Positions 46,910 through 56,975 of a DNA stretch of 64,000 nt are shown here, piece by piece (positions within the stretch are counted from its first letter, which is position 1; the number at the start of each line of letters is the position of its first letter). Made by a program: the position numbers and the translations under genes. Source of the stretch: Pogonophryne albipinna (Eukaryota; Chordata; Actinopteri; Perciformes; Artedidraconidae); NCBI GenBank assembly GCA_028583405.1, contig CM053259.1, positions 23,170,234 through 23,234,233 of the forward strand, given 5' to 3'. A model generated the notes under the pieces. That model did no database searches and was not told where the DNA came from. It saw only the letters and a program-made list of their open reading frames with translations.

Positions 46910-49421
46910 TCGCCGTTCAAATGACAGCGTTGGTCGGACTTTTTTTCCGTCTGTGAGGAAAAGAAATGGGGCTCAGAGCCTCAAAATACTGAAATCTGTA
47001 TTTTTTTAAATCTTTTTTTCCTTCTAATTTGTTATTATTTTCTAAATAACACACTGTTATTTACTCAACAATAACACACAATTATCCTTGTTTTTATTTA
47101 TTCGTTTAATTCTATAATCTTGGGCTTTTTAGCCGTAAATAAAGTCACCGGAAACAGACGTAGGCCTATAGGGGACATTTCGAGCGATACACACCACAAA
47201 CCCACTGAACAGATTACCCAAGATCCTCAGCTTGAAGCTCGTTGATTGGATGTTTTAGCCGCAATGCATGTTGGGATATGATGTTAATGCGATATGATAT
47301 CCGAAAACATTTAAAAAATATATTATAATACTTTATTCCCAGTGTTCTTGCTTTTCTCTTTGGAAGTCATCACATAACGGCATTGTAATACACGGTTCGG
47401 CTGCATTAAATATTACACATCTGCCGTAGTTCTTTATTTATAGAGCCCTGATGAGAAGACTTCTGTACAAACTTGAAGAACTGCATCTTGCATTTCTTTT
47501 CACAAAATACGTCTCCTTGCAGTATCAATAGTAATTTGGCTGACTTTTATATTTGATCCAATTGGTAGATAGGTTATATTTACACCATAACGGTGCACAG
47601 CTGATAGAAAAGGACTTATAGTTTTTAAAGATATTACTGATTTTCTTTGAATTAAAGAATGTAAATACTGAGTTGAGAGAATAGTCAGGGGATTTGGATG
47701 ATGGGAGACACATCTATGGAATCACAATTTCAATAGCTTACCATTAAATGACGGATATGCCTTTCTGTCTGTGATGTTTTACAAATCAGATATTAATGTG
47801 TAGAAGTAAAACATGAGAAATAGTATAGCAATATCCTGTAAAATTATGTAAAAACATGAATAAAACTACACATCTTCAGATGTTATACATACACAAGTGT
47901 CCTACACTAATAATACAAAGTTATTATTAGTATTCTGTGTGTACCTTGTGTGCACCGCCTAGTGGTTAAAGCACGTCATTTAATTATTTTTGTTGAATAA
48001 TGTTATTTTTGTTGAATAATGTTATTTGATGAAAAAAATATTAAGAGTACATACTTTCATAGGGGGAAAGTAGAAGGTCAATGATAGAAATATAGAATGT
48101 AAAAAAATCAAGAAGATACTGTAAGTGATCTCTACAATAAAACAGTTTAGTGCCGGATGTACAAAGATATTAATTGGAGAATGTGCAAAACAGACAAACT
48201 AATTAACCTTTATTAACACATTAAAGAGTACTTTAGGTTAAGGTCTTCTTTCAAATAAGAAAAAAGCTTTGGGGGTATCTATCTACAGATGAATATTAAG
48301 CCTGACAAAGTACTTAACGTCTAATGTATTGCTTTCCTGCAATGTTAACTATGTTGAAGCACTTATTTTAACTGATATTATACGCATTAATTATACTCTT
48401 ATGTATGTAGATAGTATAAGAAATGTGCAGAATATGACAGTTTAATGGTGGAGGTACACACATATTGATAGATGTCGTAATGCACTGTTGAGGAACCTGT
48501 GACCCAAGTTTTTCATTCATTGCATAACTACACTAGTTGTGTATATGATGTGTCAATAAACCTTAGAAAATCATGAAATCTTGAAAGGGATGTGCAAACA
48601 TAGCAATTATATACAGTTTTTAATTAACTATTAGTAGAGAATAACGAGTAATGAATATACTTTATAGATATCTGCAGATAAATGTTTAGTCTTCTCAAGC
48701 ACCAACTATCAAATATATCTCCTGATTGTTGGCACTTGACAATCACCTTTCCCTGAATTTTACTCAGGTGTAACTAAAGTCTGCTTTAAGGGTTGTTTAT
48801 ATTTCACATCATTAATCAGAATCTGCAAAATAAATCAAATAAATGTAGTGGAGTAAAAATACCAGGTTAACCTCTGAATTGTAGTGGAGTAGAATTACAA
48901 AGTAACAATGAGCTGTCATGTGGGTATATATTAATGCTGCGCATTATGGATACAAGCAATTTCCACCCAGTTAGTAATTACATGTTTTAAATTTGTACAC
49001 ACCAATGTGTTTCCTATCGCCTAAACCTCCAGGGCTGTACACAGTTTATTACTGTAAACTTCTAATTTTGGGAAAAACGAAAACGTCTTTTAAAACTACA
49101 ATTCCCAGTAGAGACGTGCCATAGAGAACATGTTGCGAATCACAATAGCCAGCATGTGTATTTCTCGGGGGGCGTTCGAGTCCAGTTTTGAATAGTCTGC
49201 CGTGGTTTCGTTCCATTTCAAAGAGCTTGACGCTCGGCGTAACCTTGGCGCACTGCCACTCCAACATCCAATCCCAGAGTTTGAAGATTAATCACGGGGT
49301 TTGTCAACGGGACTGTAGTCCCAAACGATAGCTGGGGATTATGGGTAGTGTAGTGTCTTCGGCCATCCTAAACTGAATTTTTTTTCGGATATCATATCGC
49401 ATTACGAACACCACATCTGGC
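46910..49421. other. noncoding middle of the nested element
   Basis: AT-rich, no transposase or other domain. One short segment (47289-47306) is inverted relative to 49384-49401 just inside the right TIR, suggesting that the left TIR once continued further and was rearranged. Confidence 0.6.
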
Positions 49422-49422
49422 G

Positions 49423-49536
49423 TCACAGAGATCTTCTGTTACTGTCCTTTCTTCTTAGAGGAAGTACAGAAACACGTAACTCTGGATTTGTTTTAATGTT
49501 TGAGGTGCAATAAACGACACAGCAGCTTTTTGGCAT
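49423..49536 (-). pseudogene. THAP-domain N-terminus, right TIR
   Basis: Mirror copy of 46784-46896 with the same MPKSCC start (frame continues upstream to 49611). It terminates at the TIR inner edge. Confidence 0.55.
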
Positions 49537-50483
49537 GTTAAAACTATTATTTTCTGCCTCGCTCATGAAAGTAACAGCTGGCGAAATTACAGCCTCGCCT
49601 ACTGATTTCAAATGTGTGCTCTAAAATGATATTTATAAATGACTATTATCATTATTATAAGCAAGACAATAAATGGTAAAGATATGTAGAAAATAAACGT
49701 TTTTAAGATACGTTCATAAGAAACGTAACGTGGGAGAAAAGTTTCTAGAAGATATGTAGAAAATAAACGTATTTGAGATACGTTCATAAGAAACGTAACG
49801 TGGGAGAAAATATGTTTCTAGAAGAGATGTAGAAAATAAACGTATTTGAGATACGTTCATAAGAAACGTAATGTGGGAGAAAATATGTTTCTAGAAGATA
49901 TGTAGAAAATAAAGGTATTTGAGATACGTTCATAACGAACGTAACGTGGGAGAAAATACGTTTCTGGCTAAACGTAATTGAGAATGCAGTTTAGTTCTGT
50001 GGGAACGTAATTTTTAGGAGACAGGGTTGCTCCTTGGGCCAAGACGTCTCTGTTTGTGGACACAGTGAAATCGGTGTTGGTTGATATTGTGGAGAGGGTG
50101 ATACATCGGTACAGAGAAGAAATCTGCAACGGGTGCCGAGTCAGTCACCCCGGCCAGGGGCAACACGATTTTCTGAATGACATGTCCGATTTTTACTTCA
50201 GAAACAATTACAACGCGTTAATGAAAAGACTCTGGCTCACCGACTTCATTACTGAGATCGACCAGACTCTTACTGATAAAGACATTTTCACGGATGATTG
50301 GAGGATCCAAGGCGCTTCGGAGGCTTTTCTTCACAATCTCAAAAATTGCAGACGCCTCAAGGAGAGACTTGAAAAGATCCATGCCGAGTTGGATGGAGAA
50401 GAAGAAGACTATTAACCAGCAGTTGACTGAAGCCAGGGATTTTGTTCGATACATTGACTTTTTTCTTTAAAGTAAAATAAAAA

Positions 50484-50726
50484 ATGAGAAACTACTTTGC
50501 AAAACGCTTTGTATATAGTGATCATAATGTAGTCAATACCCTTTTAATAAGTGTGGTGATGGGGGCGATTGAAAACAGAATGAGTAGTGACCCCCGTGTA
50601 AACAGAATGGCTGAAGTTTGTAAACTGGAAGACATTTCAGATCGTTCTGGCAGTACTATTCCAGGTCATTGGGAAACGATTGTAAACGAGACATTTAAAG
50701 TGGTCCTGGAATCTTCATTTTCCTAA
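50484..50726 (+). CDS. gene C, 80-aa ORF (left arm)
   Basis: Starts MRNYFAKRF 7 bp after the beginning of an AATAAA, ends VVLESSFS. Mostly helical; segments HNVVNTLLISVVMGAIENRM and PGHWETIVNETFKVVLE. The W-x-x-IV spacing faintly recalls Bcl-2 BH1-like helices, which DNA viruses often carry, but this is not support enough for a call. Open and conserved in the mirror arm. Confidence 0.5.
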   Translation: MRNYFAKRFVYSDHNVVNTLLISVVMGAIENRMSSDPRVNRMAEVCKLEDISDRSGSTIPGHWETIVNETFKVVLESSFS

Positions 50727-50750
50727 ACATTCTGTAACATTACCGCAGAA

Positions 50751-50942
50751 ATGGAACAAACATCAAAAGTGTATCATGTGCTCTCATTGTATGCTCTGTT
50801 TGTAGATGTAATGCATCTTTGTGTCGAAAACAGCATACACATGAATATTTTGACTGAAGTGAAAAAACTCCACCATGATATTTCCAGTTATATGGGGAAT
50901 TCTAAGCTGGAGACGGTCCTGGGGATGTTGCAATCAGTATAA
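50751..50942 (+). CDS. gene D, 63-aa ORF (left arm)
   Basis: Starts MEQTSKVYHVLSLYALF 24 bp after gene C and ends LETVLGMLQSV. Predicted all-helical with a hydrophobic first helix (LYALFVDVMHLCV). AATAAA follows at about 50966. Unknown family; possibly expressed with gene C. Confidence 0.5.
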   Translation: MEQTSKVYHVLSLYALFVDVMHLCVENSIHMNILTEVKKLHHDISSYMGNSKLETVLGMLQSV

Positions 50943-51299
50943 CTATTGATTTTTGTGTGTGAAAAAATAAAAATGTAAATAGGACATTTTAAAAAAAATA
51001 AAAAAAAGTGGTTTTTTTACATTTAAAAACTGTTGTCTTCATTATAGCAAGGGGAGTGTGTCTGATACATGTGTATTACAGTCCTTTACATGCACTGTTG
51101 TCTTCATTATAACAAGGGGAGGATAACAGGGAAGATGTAGGATAAATGTGTATTGAAACGTGCGTATTATACCCCCACAGAAACACAGAAACGCAGAAAC
51201 ACAGACACACAGAAAACACTAGTATGGTTTTTCTGTGTGTCTGTACACACAAAGCACAAATCATTTAAAACAAACCCTGAATCAAATCTAGAGAGAACC

Positions 51300-52200
51300 A
51301 TTAAGAGTCAGATGCTTGACGAAATCTCCTGACACAAAGTACTTCATTATCTACTTTTCAGCTTTTATACACAAAAGTGTATCTTTCAGTAACTTTCTCA
51401 GAGAATTTAAACATAAATCTGTCAAATGTTCAAAACAGCCTTCACTGAAATAGCCTCAAAATCACAAACTGCCATTAAGAGTCAGATTCTTAAAGAAATC
51501 TACTCAGAGTACTTCATGGTAGTGGTCAGCTTTTAAATACAAAAGTGTATCTTTCGGTAACTTTTTCAGAGAATTAAGCATAAATCTGTCAAATGTTCAA
51601 AACAGCCTTCACTGAAATAGCCTCAAAATCACAAACTGCCATTAAGAGTCAGATTCTTAACGAAATCTACTGACACAAAGTACTTCATTATCTACTTTTT
51701 TCAGCTTTTAAACACAAAAATGTATCTTTCTGTAACTTTCTGAGAGAATTAAGCATAAATCTGTCAAATGTTCAAAAACAGCCTTCACTGAAATAACCTC
51801 AAAATCACAAACTGCCATTAAGAGTCAGATTCTTAACGAAATCTACTCAGGGTACTTCATGGTAGTGGTCAGCTTTTTTTTAAATACAAAAGTGTATCTT
51901 TCAGTAACTTTTTGAGAGAATTAAGCATAAATCTGTCAAATGTTCAAAACAGCCTTGTTTCAAGCCTCAAAATCACAAACTGCCATTAAGAGTCAGAATC
52001 CTAACGAAATCTAATAAAACAGAGTACTTCATTATCTACTTTTCAGCTTTTAAAAAGAAAAGTGTATCTTTCAGTAACTTTCTCAGAGAATTAAGCATAA
52101 ATCTGTCAAATGTTCAAAACTGCCTTGTTTCACTGAAATAGCCTCAAAATCACAAACTGCCATTTAGAGTCAGATGCTTTACGAAATCTAATAAAACAGA
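51300..52200 (+). repeat. 170-bp tandem array, left arm
   Basis: Five periods of 167-180 bp, each with AAGAGTCAGATTCTTAACGA, GTATCTTTCAGTAACTTT and ATAAATCTGTCAAATGTTC. No coding frame. Mirror array at 53650-54710 has six periods. Confidence 0.92.
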
Positions 52201-52225
52201 GTACTTTCTACAGATTTGAAAAAAA

Positions 52226-52298
52226 TGTAATGCATCTTTGTGTCAAAAACAGAGCATACAATGAGAGCACATGATACACTTTAAATGTTTAGTTTACA
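52226..52298. repeat. scrambled gene D fragment at the palindrome centre
   Basis: TGTAATGCATCTTTGTGTC (52226-52244) is in + orientation relative to left-arm gene D. The adjacent AGCATACAATGAGAGCACA and following bases (52253-52298) match gene D in - orientation. Two opposite pieces abut, the footprint of a template switch or hairpin opening. Confidence 0.75.
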
Positions 52299-52421
52299 AT
52301 ACTATTACTATATATGAAAGCAAAAAAAAATAAAAAAACACATTTTCATTTTGTTATGGTTGTTTAATTGAAAACACAACATTCAACACATTTTCATAAA
52401 AACACATTAAATTTTACCAAG

Positions 52422-53195
52422 TTAATGTCGTAGTGCATACAAGGTAATAGACTTAACGATTTGCACTGCTGCTTCTCTCCGTGTTTCATTTACAGTGATC
52501 GGTTTATCGTTCAATTCACACTGCCCAAGTAGATGTTTAGGGGTCTCTTGGAAGTATACGAATGCATTTTTTATATCAGATAAATGCATTAACATCACAT
52601 GCAAATTCTCTATCCTTTCACCCGCAACGAATATAATCTGCTTTGCTTCTTCTTCGGTTTCACCATTATTAGCTCTGAATGTAATCCTTTCTGGGGCTTC
52701 TTGTGCTTCTTGTGGTCTGTTGAATACCTGGCGTAGGATTTGTTTAGCTGTAGGGACAGGTACCATATAATTGTCTTCAAAAGCTTTGTCTATGTCGTCA
52801 CACGTTTTGGCGTATCCTTCGTTGTAATGACAACCGATACTAGAATAGAGATCCTCCATCAGTCTTTTATTACATGTTCTGGCACTGTCGCCAATTTGAG
52901 CAATTCCACAGTTTCGCGCATTTTCTCTCATTATATTGAAGCAAAGCTCTGCCATTGCTTTTGGTATTTGCTCAACACATTCGCAGCAGTCGGTTAGCGG
53001 TAGATGATCTAAAAGATTATTATGATACAGTAATGGCTCTACAACACCATCAGCATCCTCTAGTTTACATTTCTTCACTTTGTTCCTTTTTCTTTTCACC
53101 TTCCTTCTTTTTGTCTTTTTCGTTTTCCGTCCTTTTGCCCCTTTTCTTTTCATTCGCATTCTGCGTTTGCTTTTCATTTTTCTTCTCCTTTTCAT
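52422..53195 (-). CDS. gene E, 257-aa protein with basic N-terminus
   Basis: Single-copy gene in the centre. Residues 1-44 are almost all Lys/Arg with Met. A Cys-rich segment follows (TDCCECVEQ, ELCFNIMRE, NCGIAQIGDSARTCN, IGCHYNEGYAKTC), then an acidic/helical C-terminal half (IIFVAGERIENLHVMLMHLS, ITLYALRH). The chosen ATG (53195) lies after an in-frame stop at about 53226, so no longer N-terminus is possible without a frameshift. A basic arm plus Cys cluster suggests a DNA- or nucleocapsid-binding protein; family not recognised. AT-rich sequence without genes lies downstream (52299-52421). Confidence 0.6.
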   Translation of the reverse strand: MKRRRKMKSKRRMRMKRKGAKGRKTKKTKRRKVKRKRNKVKKCKLEDADGVVEPLLYHNNLLDHLPLTDCCECVEQIPKAMAELCFNIMRENARNCGIAQIGDSARTCNKRLMEDLYSSIGCHYNEGYAKTCDDIDKAFEDNYMVPVPTAKQILRQVFNRPQEAQEAPERITFRANNGETEEEAKQIIFVAGERIENLHVMLMHLSDIKNAFVYFQETPKHLLGQCELNDKPITVNETRREAAVQIVKSITLYALRH

Positions 53196-53251
53196 TTTGC
53201 TTTTTCCTTTCCTTCGTTTTCTTTACTTTTTCTTTTCTTTTCTGCTAATTG

Positions 53252-53521
53252 TCATTTGCGATCTTGGCGAGTGGTATGAGATATATTGTTTCTATAAAGG
53301 TTAGCTATAATACCATCTTTTAAAGAAAGATATTCTTCATATGTCGTGTTATCATGGTCCTCTTTTGTCCTAAAGACCTTACATGGATATGATATAGAGG
53401 AGAGCTCTTCTTCGGGGGCATCCTCTCCCCTACTTTGTAACATCCAGTCATTAAGCCCATATCCGTTATCCTGGTGATAATAAGGGGAGGCTACACCATA
53501 CTTGGTTTTTCTCAGATCCAT
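53252..53521 (-). CDS. gene F, 89-aa ORF sharing gene B's first seven codons
   Basis: Starts MDLRKTKYGVASPYY, with leader, Kozak region (TAGCCATGG) and first seven codons identical to gene B, but the remainder is unrelated (YPCKVFRTKEDHDNTTYEEY). It stops at 53252-53254, 56 bp before gene E's ATG. Genes F and E may be co-transcribed, or be one ancestral gene broken by a frameshift. No family recognised. Confidence 0.5.
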   Translation of the reverse strand: MDLRKTKYGVASPYYHQDNGYGLNDWMLQSRGEDAPEEELSSISYPCKVFRTKEDHDNTTYEEYLSLKDGIIANLYRNNISHTTRQDRK

Positions 53522-53548
53522 GGCTAGTTTTCAACGGTCGTCTTAGTG

Positions 53549-53612
53549 GAGTCCTTAGTTTTATATGATCTGCTGAGTGGGGTGGGACTTATTGCGTTGA
53601 GTGGGAGGAGTC
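53549..53612 (-). promoter_or_regulatory. promoter-like module before gene F
   Basis: On the - strand: GACTCCTCCCACTCAACGC, AATAAGTCCCACCCC, then GATCATATAAAAC (TATA-like, 53558-53570), 37 bp before the gene F ATG. It has the best TATA match of the set and abuts the 170-bp array. Confidence 0.55.
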
Positions 53613-53649
53613 ATCTGTAGAAAGTACTCTGTTTTATTAGATTTCGTAA

Positions 53650-54710
53650 AGCATCTGACTCTAAATGGCAGTTTGTGATTTTGAGGCTATTTCAGTGAAA
53701 CAAGGCAGTTTTGAACATTTGACAGATTTATGCTTAATTCTCTGAGAAAGTTACTGAAAGATACACTTTTCTTTTTAAAAGCTGAAAAGTAGATAATGAA
53801 GTACTCTGTTTTATTAGATTTCGTTAGGATTCTGACTCTTAATGGCAGTTTGTGATTTTGAGGCTTGAAACAAGGCTGTTTTGAACATTTGACAGATTTA
53901 TGCTTAATTCTCTCAAAAAGTTACTGAAAGATACACTTTTGTATTTAAAAAAATGCTGACCACTACCATGAAGTACCCTGAGTAGATTTCGTTAAGAATC
54001 TGACTCTTAATGGCAGTTTGTGATTTTGAGGTTATTTCAGTGAAGGCTGTTTTTGAACATTTGACAGATTTATGCTTAATTCTCTCAAAAAGTTACTGAA
54101 AGATACACTTTTGTATTTAAAAAAATGCTGACCACTACCATGAAGTACCCTGAGTAGATTTCGTTAAGAATCTGACTCTTAATGGCAGTTTGTGATTTTG
54201 AGGTTATTTCAGTGAAGGCTGTTTTTGAACATTTGACAGATTTATGCTTAATTCTCTCAGAAAGTTACCGAAAGATACATTTTTGTGTTTAAAAGCTGAA
54301 AAAAGTAGATAATGAAGTACTTTGTGTCAGTAGATTTCGTTAAGAATCTGACTCTTAATGGCAGTTTGTGATTTTGAGGCTATTTCAGTGAAGGCTGTTT
54401 TGAACATTTGACAGATTTATGCTTAATTCTCTGAAAAAGTTACCGAAAGATACACTTTTGTATTTAAAAGCTGACCACTACCATGAAGTACTCTGAGTAG
54501 ATTTCGTTAAGAATCTGACTCTTAATGGCAGTTTGTGATTTTGAGGCTATTTCAGTGAAGGCTGTTTTGAATATTTGACAGATTTATGTTTAAATTCTCT
54601 GAGAAAGTTACTGAAAGATACACTTTTGTGTATAAAAGCTGAAAAGTAGATAATGAAGTACTTTGTGTCAGGAGATTTCGTCAAGCATCTGACTCTTAAT
54701 GGTCCTCTCT
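53650..54710 (-). repeat. 170-bp tandem array, right arm
   Basis: Six periods of the same unit; two adjacent units near 53930-54200 are nearly identical, pointing to a recent extra duplication in this arm. Confidence 0.92.
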
Positions 54711-55065
54711 AGATTTGATTCAGGGTTTGTTTTAAATGATTTGTGCTTTGTGTGTACAGACACACAGAAAAACCATACTAGTGTTTTCTGTGTGTCTGTG
54801 TTTCTGCGTTTCTGCGTTTCTGTATTTCTGTGGGGGTATAATACGCACGTTTCAATACACATTTATCCTACATCTTCCCTGTTATCCTCCCCTTGTTATA
54901 ATGAAGACAACAGTGCATGTGAAGGACTGTAATACACATGTATCAGACACACTCCCCTTGCTATAATGAAGACAACAGTTTTTAAATGTAAAAAAAACAC
55001 TTTTTTTTATTTTTTTAAAAATGTCCTATTTACATTTTTATTTTTTCACACACAAAAATCAATAG

Positions 55066-55257
55066 TTATACTGATTGTAACATCCCCAGGACCGTCTCCA
55101 GCTTAGAATTCCCCATATTACTGGAAATATCATGGTGGAGTTTTTTCACTTCATTCAAAATATTCATGTGTATGCTGTTTTCGACACAAAGATGCATTAC
55201 ATCTACAAACAGAGCATACGATGAGAGCACATGATACACTTTTGATGTTTGTTCCAT
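55066..55257 (-). CDS. gene D (right arm), 63 aa
   Basis: Mirror of 50751-50942 with three residue changes (LSSYALF, NEVKK, SNMGN) and no stop. A further rearranged fragment of this gene sits at the palindrome centre (52226-52298). Confidence 0.5.
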   Translation of the reverse strand: MEQTSKVYHVLSSYALFVDVMHLCVENSIHMNILNEVKKLHHDISSNMGNSKLETVLGMLQSV

Positions 55258-55281
55258 TTCTGCGGTAATGTTACAGAATGT

Positions 55282-55530
55282 TTAGGAAAATGAAGATTCC
55301 AGGACCACTTTAAATGTCTCGTTTACAATCGTTTCCCAATGACCTGGAATAGTACTGCCAGAATGAACGATATCCAAAATGTCTTCCAGTTTACAAACTT
55401 CAGCCATTCTGTTTACACGGGGGTCACTACTCATTCTGTTTTCAATCGCCCCCATCACCACACTTATTAAAAGGGTATTGACTACATTATGATCACTATA
55501 TACAGAGCGTTTTGCAAAGTAGTTTCCCAT
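55282..55530 (-). CDS. gene C (right arm), 82 aa
   Basis: Mirror of 50484-50726; differs by a 6-bp in-frame indel around EDILDIVHSGS (EDISDRSGS on the left) and a few substitutions. The in-frame indel is consistent with coding constraint but is one event only. Confidence 0.5.
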   Translation of the reverse strand: MGNYFAKRSVYSDHNVVNTLLISVVMGAIENRMSSDPRVNRMAEVCKLEDILDIVHSGSTIPGHWETIVNETFKVVLESSFS

Positions 55531-55598
55531 TTTTTATTTTACTTTAAAGAAAAAAGTCAATGTATCGAACAAAATCCCTGGCTTCCGTCAACTGCTCG

Positions 55599-56103
55599 TT
55601 AATAGTCTTCTTCTTCTCCATCCAACTCGGCATGGATCTTTTCAAGTCTCTCCTTGAGGCGTCTGCAATTTTGAGATTGTGAAGAAAAGCCTCCGAAGCG
55701 CCATGGATCCTCCAATCATCCGTGAAATGTCTTTATCAGTAAGAGTCTGGTCGATCTCAGTAATGAAGTCGGTGAGCCAGAGTCTTTTCATTAACGCGTT
55801 GTAATTGTTTCTGAAGTAAAAATCGGACATGTCATTCAGAAAATCGTGTTGCCCCTGGCCGGGGTGACTGACTCGGCACCCGTTGCAGATTTCTTCTCTG
55901 CACCGATGTATCACCCTCTCCACAATATCAACCAACACCGATTTCACTGTGTCCACAAACAGAGACGTCTTGGCCCAAGGAGCAAAATCAGCAGCAGTAG
56001 TATTGCAGGATTCGGGTGTCCAAAATGGTGGTGATGATGGTAGTCCAGGAGTCTGTTCCTGGCAGCAACTCGCGGGGGGAGTCTTGGTTTTTCTCAGATC
56101 CAT
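55599..56103 (-). pseudogene. gene B (right arm), frameshifted near the C-terminus
   Basis: Uninterrupted by the transposon. It reads MDLRKTKTPPASCCQE through the Cys/His cluster, then loses one T near 55728 so that the last about 40 residues are read in another frame and the present frame stops at 55642. The ancestral stop is still visible at 55599-55601. Thus no copy of gene B in this element is intact. Confidence 0.8.
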
Positions 56104-56975
56104 GGCTAGTTTACAACGGTCGTCTTAGTGGGGTCCTTCGTTTTAGATGATTTGCTGAGTGTAGGGTGGGACTTATTGCGTTGAATGGGGAGGAGTCATC
56201 TGGAGAATTGAATTTTTTCTTTCTTCTTTTTCTTTAAGCGTTGTAGTTTTTTCATCTATCATTTCCAACCAAGCAGCAATAGGTCAAATTTAAGAATAAG
56301 TAATAGTTTGTCAAGATTTTGCAGAACAAGTCAAAAGTATAGTTTGTCAGAAAATATGGAAAAGTCATTGTGTACAAATAGTATGTTGAAATCAAAAAGA
56401 AAGAAACTCTATTCATTACAAAATTAATGAATATTTTACCCAGTTTCTAAAGTTTGCACCCCTTAAAGAAAACCCCATTCCCTACCAAGTACTTCATATT
56501 ATACCCTTTGTTAAGTGTTGTGTACATCAAGGTGTATCTTAAAGTATCTTGGTAGCAGAAAATAACAAAAATATGTAAGGTTATCAGTAAAGAAAAAAAC
56601 CTTGTTTAACTGAACAAGTGTTTTTACAGCAATAAAAAACCCCGCCATTAAAAGAAAACCAAATTCCTTACAAAAGTACTTCATAATCTACCATTTGTTA
56701 AGTGTTGCATACGCCAAAGTGTGTCTAAAAGTATCTTAGTAACACAAGAAAAGAGAAAAAAGCGTTGCTGTTAACAAAAACTGGATTGTTCCACTGAAAT
56801 AATATATAAATAATTTCAAAAAGTGCATTTAAAAGAAAATGTATTCAGATAAAGTATTTTGTTAGAATATTAAGTCCAAGATGGTTACATTTTTACCTCT
56901 TAAACCATTTGTATTATATTTTTGTTTTCTTAATAAAGACAGTCACCTGAATTAATTTTGTCTCCATACCTTTTT

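Larger units (their letters stand above)
46434..50029. mobile_element. nested palindromic transposon with THAP-type ORF
   Basis: A 3.6-kb element inserted in gene B. The ends CAACCCTGTCTCC and GGAGACAGGGTTG are flanked by a 7-bp duplication CTCCTTG (46427-46433 and 50030-50036; microhomology allows 5-8 bp). TIRs are long (to about 46896 on the left; from about 49422 on the right) and contain 70-bp repeats with AACGTATCTCAAATACGTTT, two copies left and four right. Each TIR encodes the same THAP-like N-terminus. The 2.5-kb middle has no transposase. THAP domains head P-superfamily and some Kolobok transposases; the duplication length is more P-like. Confidence 0.85.
46306..50415 (+). pseudogene. 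gene B (left arm), split by a nested transposon
   Basis: The ATG at 46306 begins MDLRKTK; the frame runs to 46433 and resumes after 50036, ending TAA at 50413-50415. The 3.6-kb insertion between explains the break. Apart from the insertion the frame is continuous (169 codons including stop). The C-terminal half shows a Cys/His cluster (CNGCRVSHPGQGQHDFL) that could bind zinc, then DFYFRNNYNALMKRLW and an acidic end (DGEEEDY). Family not recognised. AATAAA at 50477 follows. Confidence 0.8.
43144..52215 (+). repeat. left arm of the palindrome
   Basis: Inverted copy of 53613-59238. Order inward: terminal CTTTGATG array, broken copy of gene A, gene A, 49-aa ORF, AT-rich duplicated block (about 45660-45960), gene A tail relic, gene B (split), gene C, gene D, 170-bp repeat array. 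Apart from the 3.6-kb nested element the arms differ by scattered substitutions and small indels. This arm keeps gene A intact. Confidence 0.9.

Noticed and set aside
50484..50726. Gene C as a viral Bcl-2 homologue
   Set aside because: Only a W-x-x-IV spacing is suggestive; no BH3 or BH2 match and the protein is half the usual length.
52955..53248. Phe-rich + strand frames opposite gene E
   Set aside because: Antisense shadow of the Lys/Arg-rich N-terminus of gene E (AAR codons read as TTY).
51300..54710. CRISPR-like array
   Set aside because: The 170-bp units are tandem without spacers, and the genome is eukaryotic.
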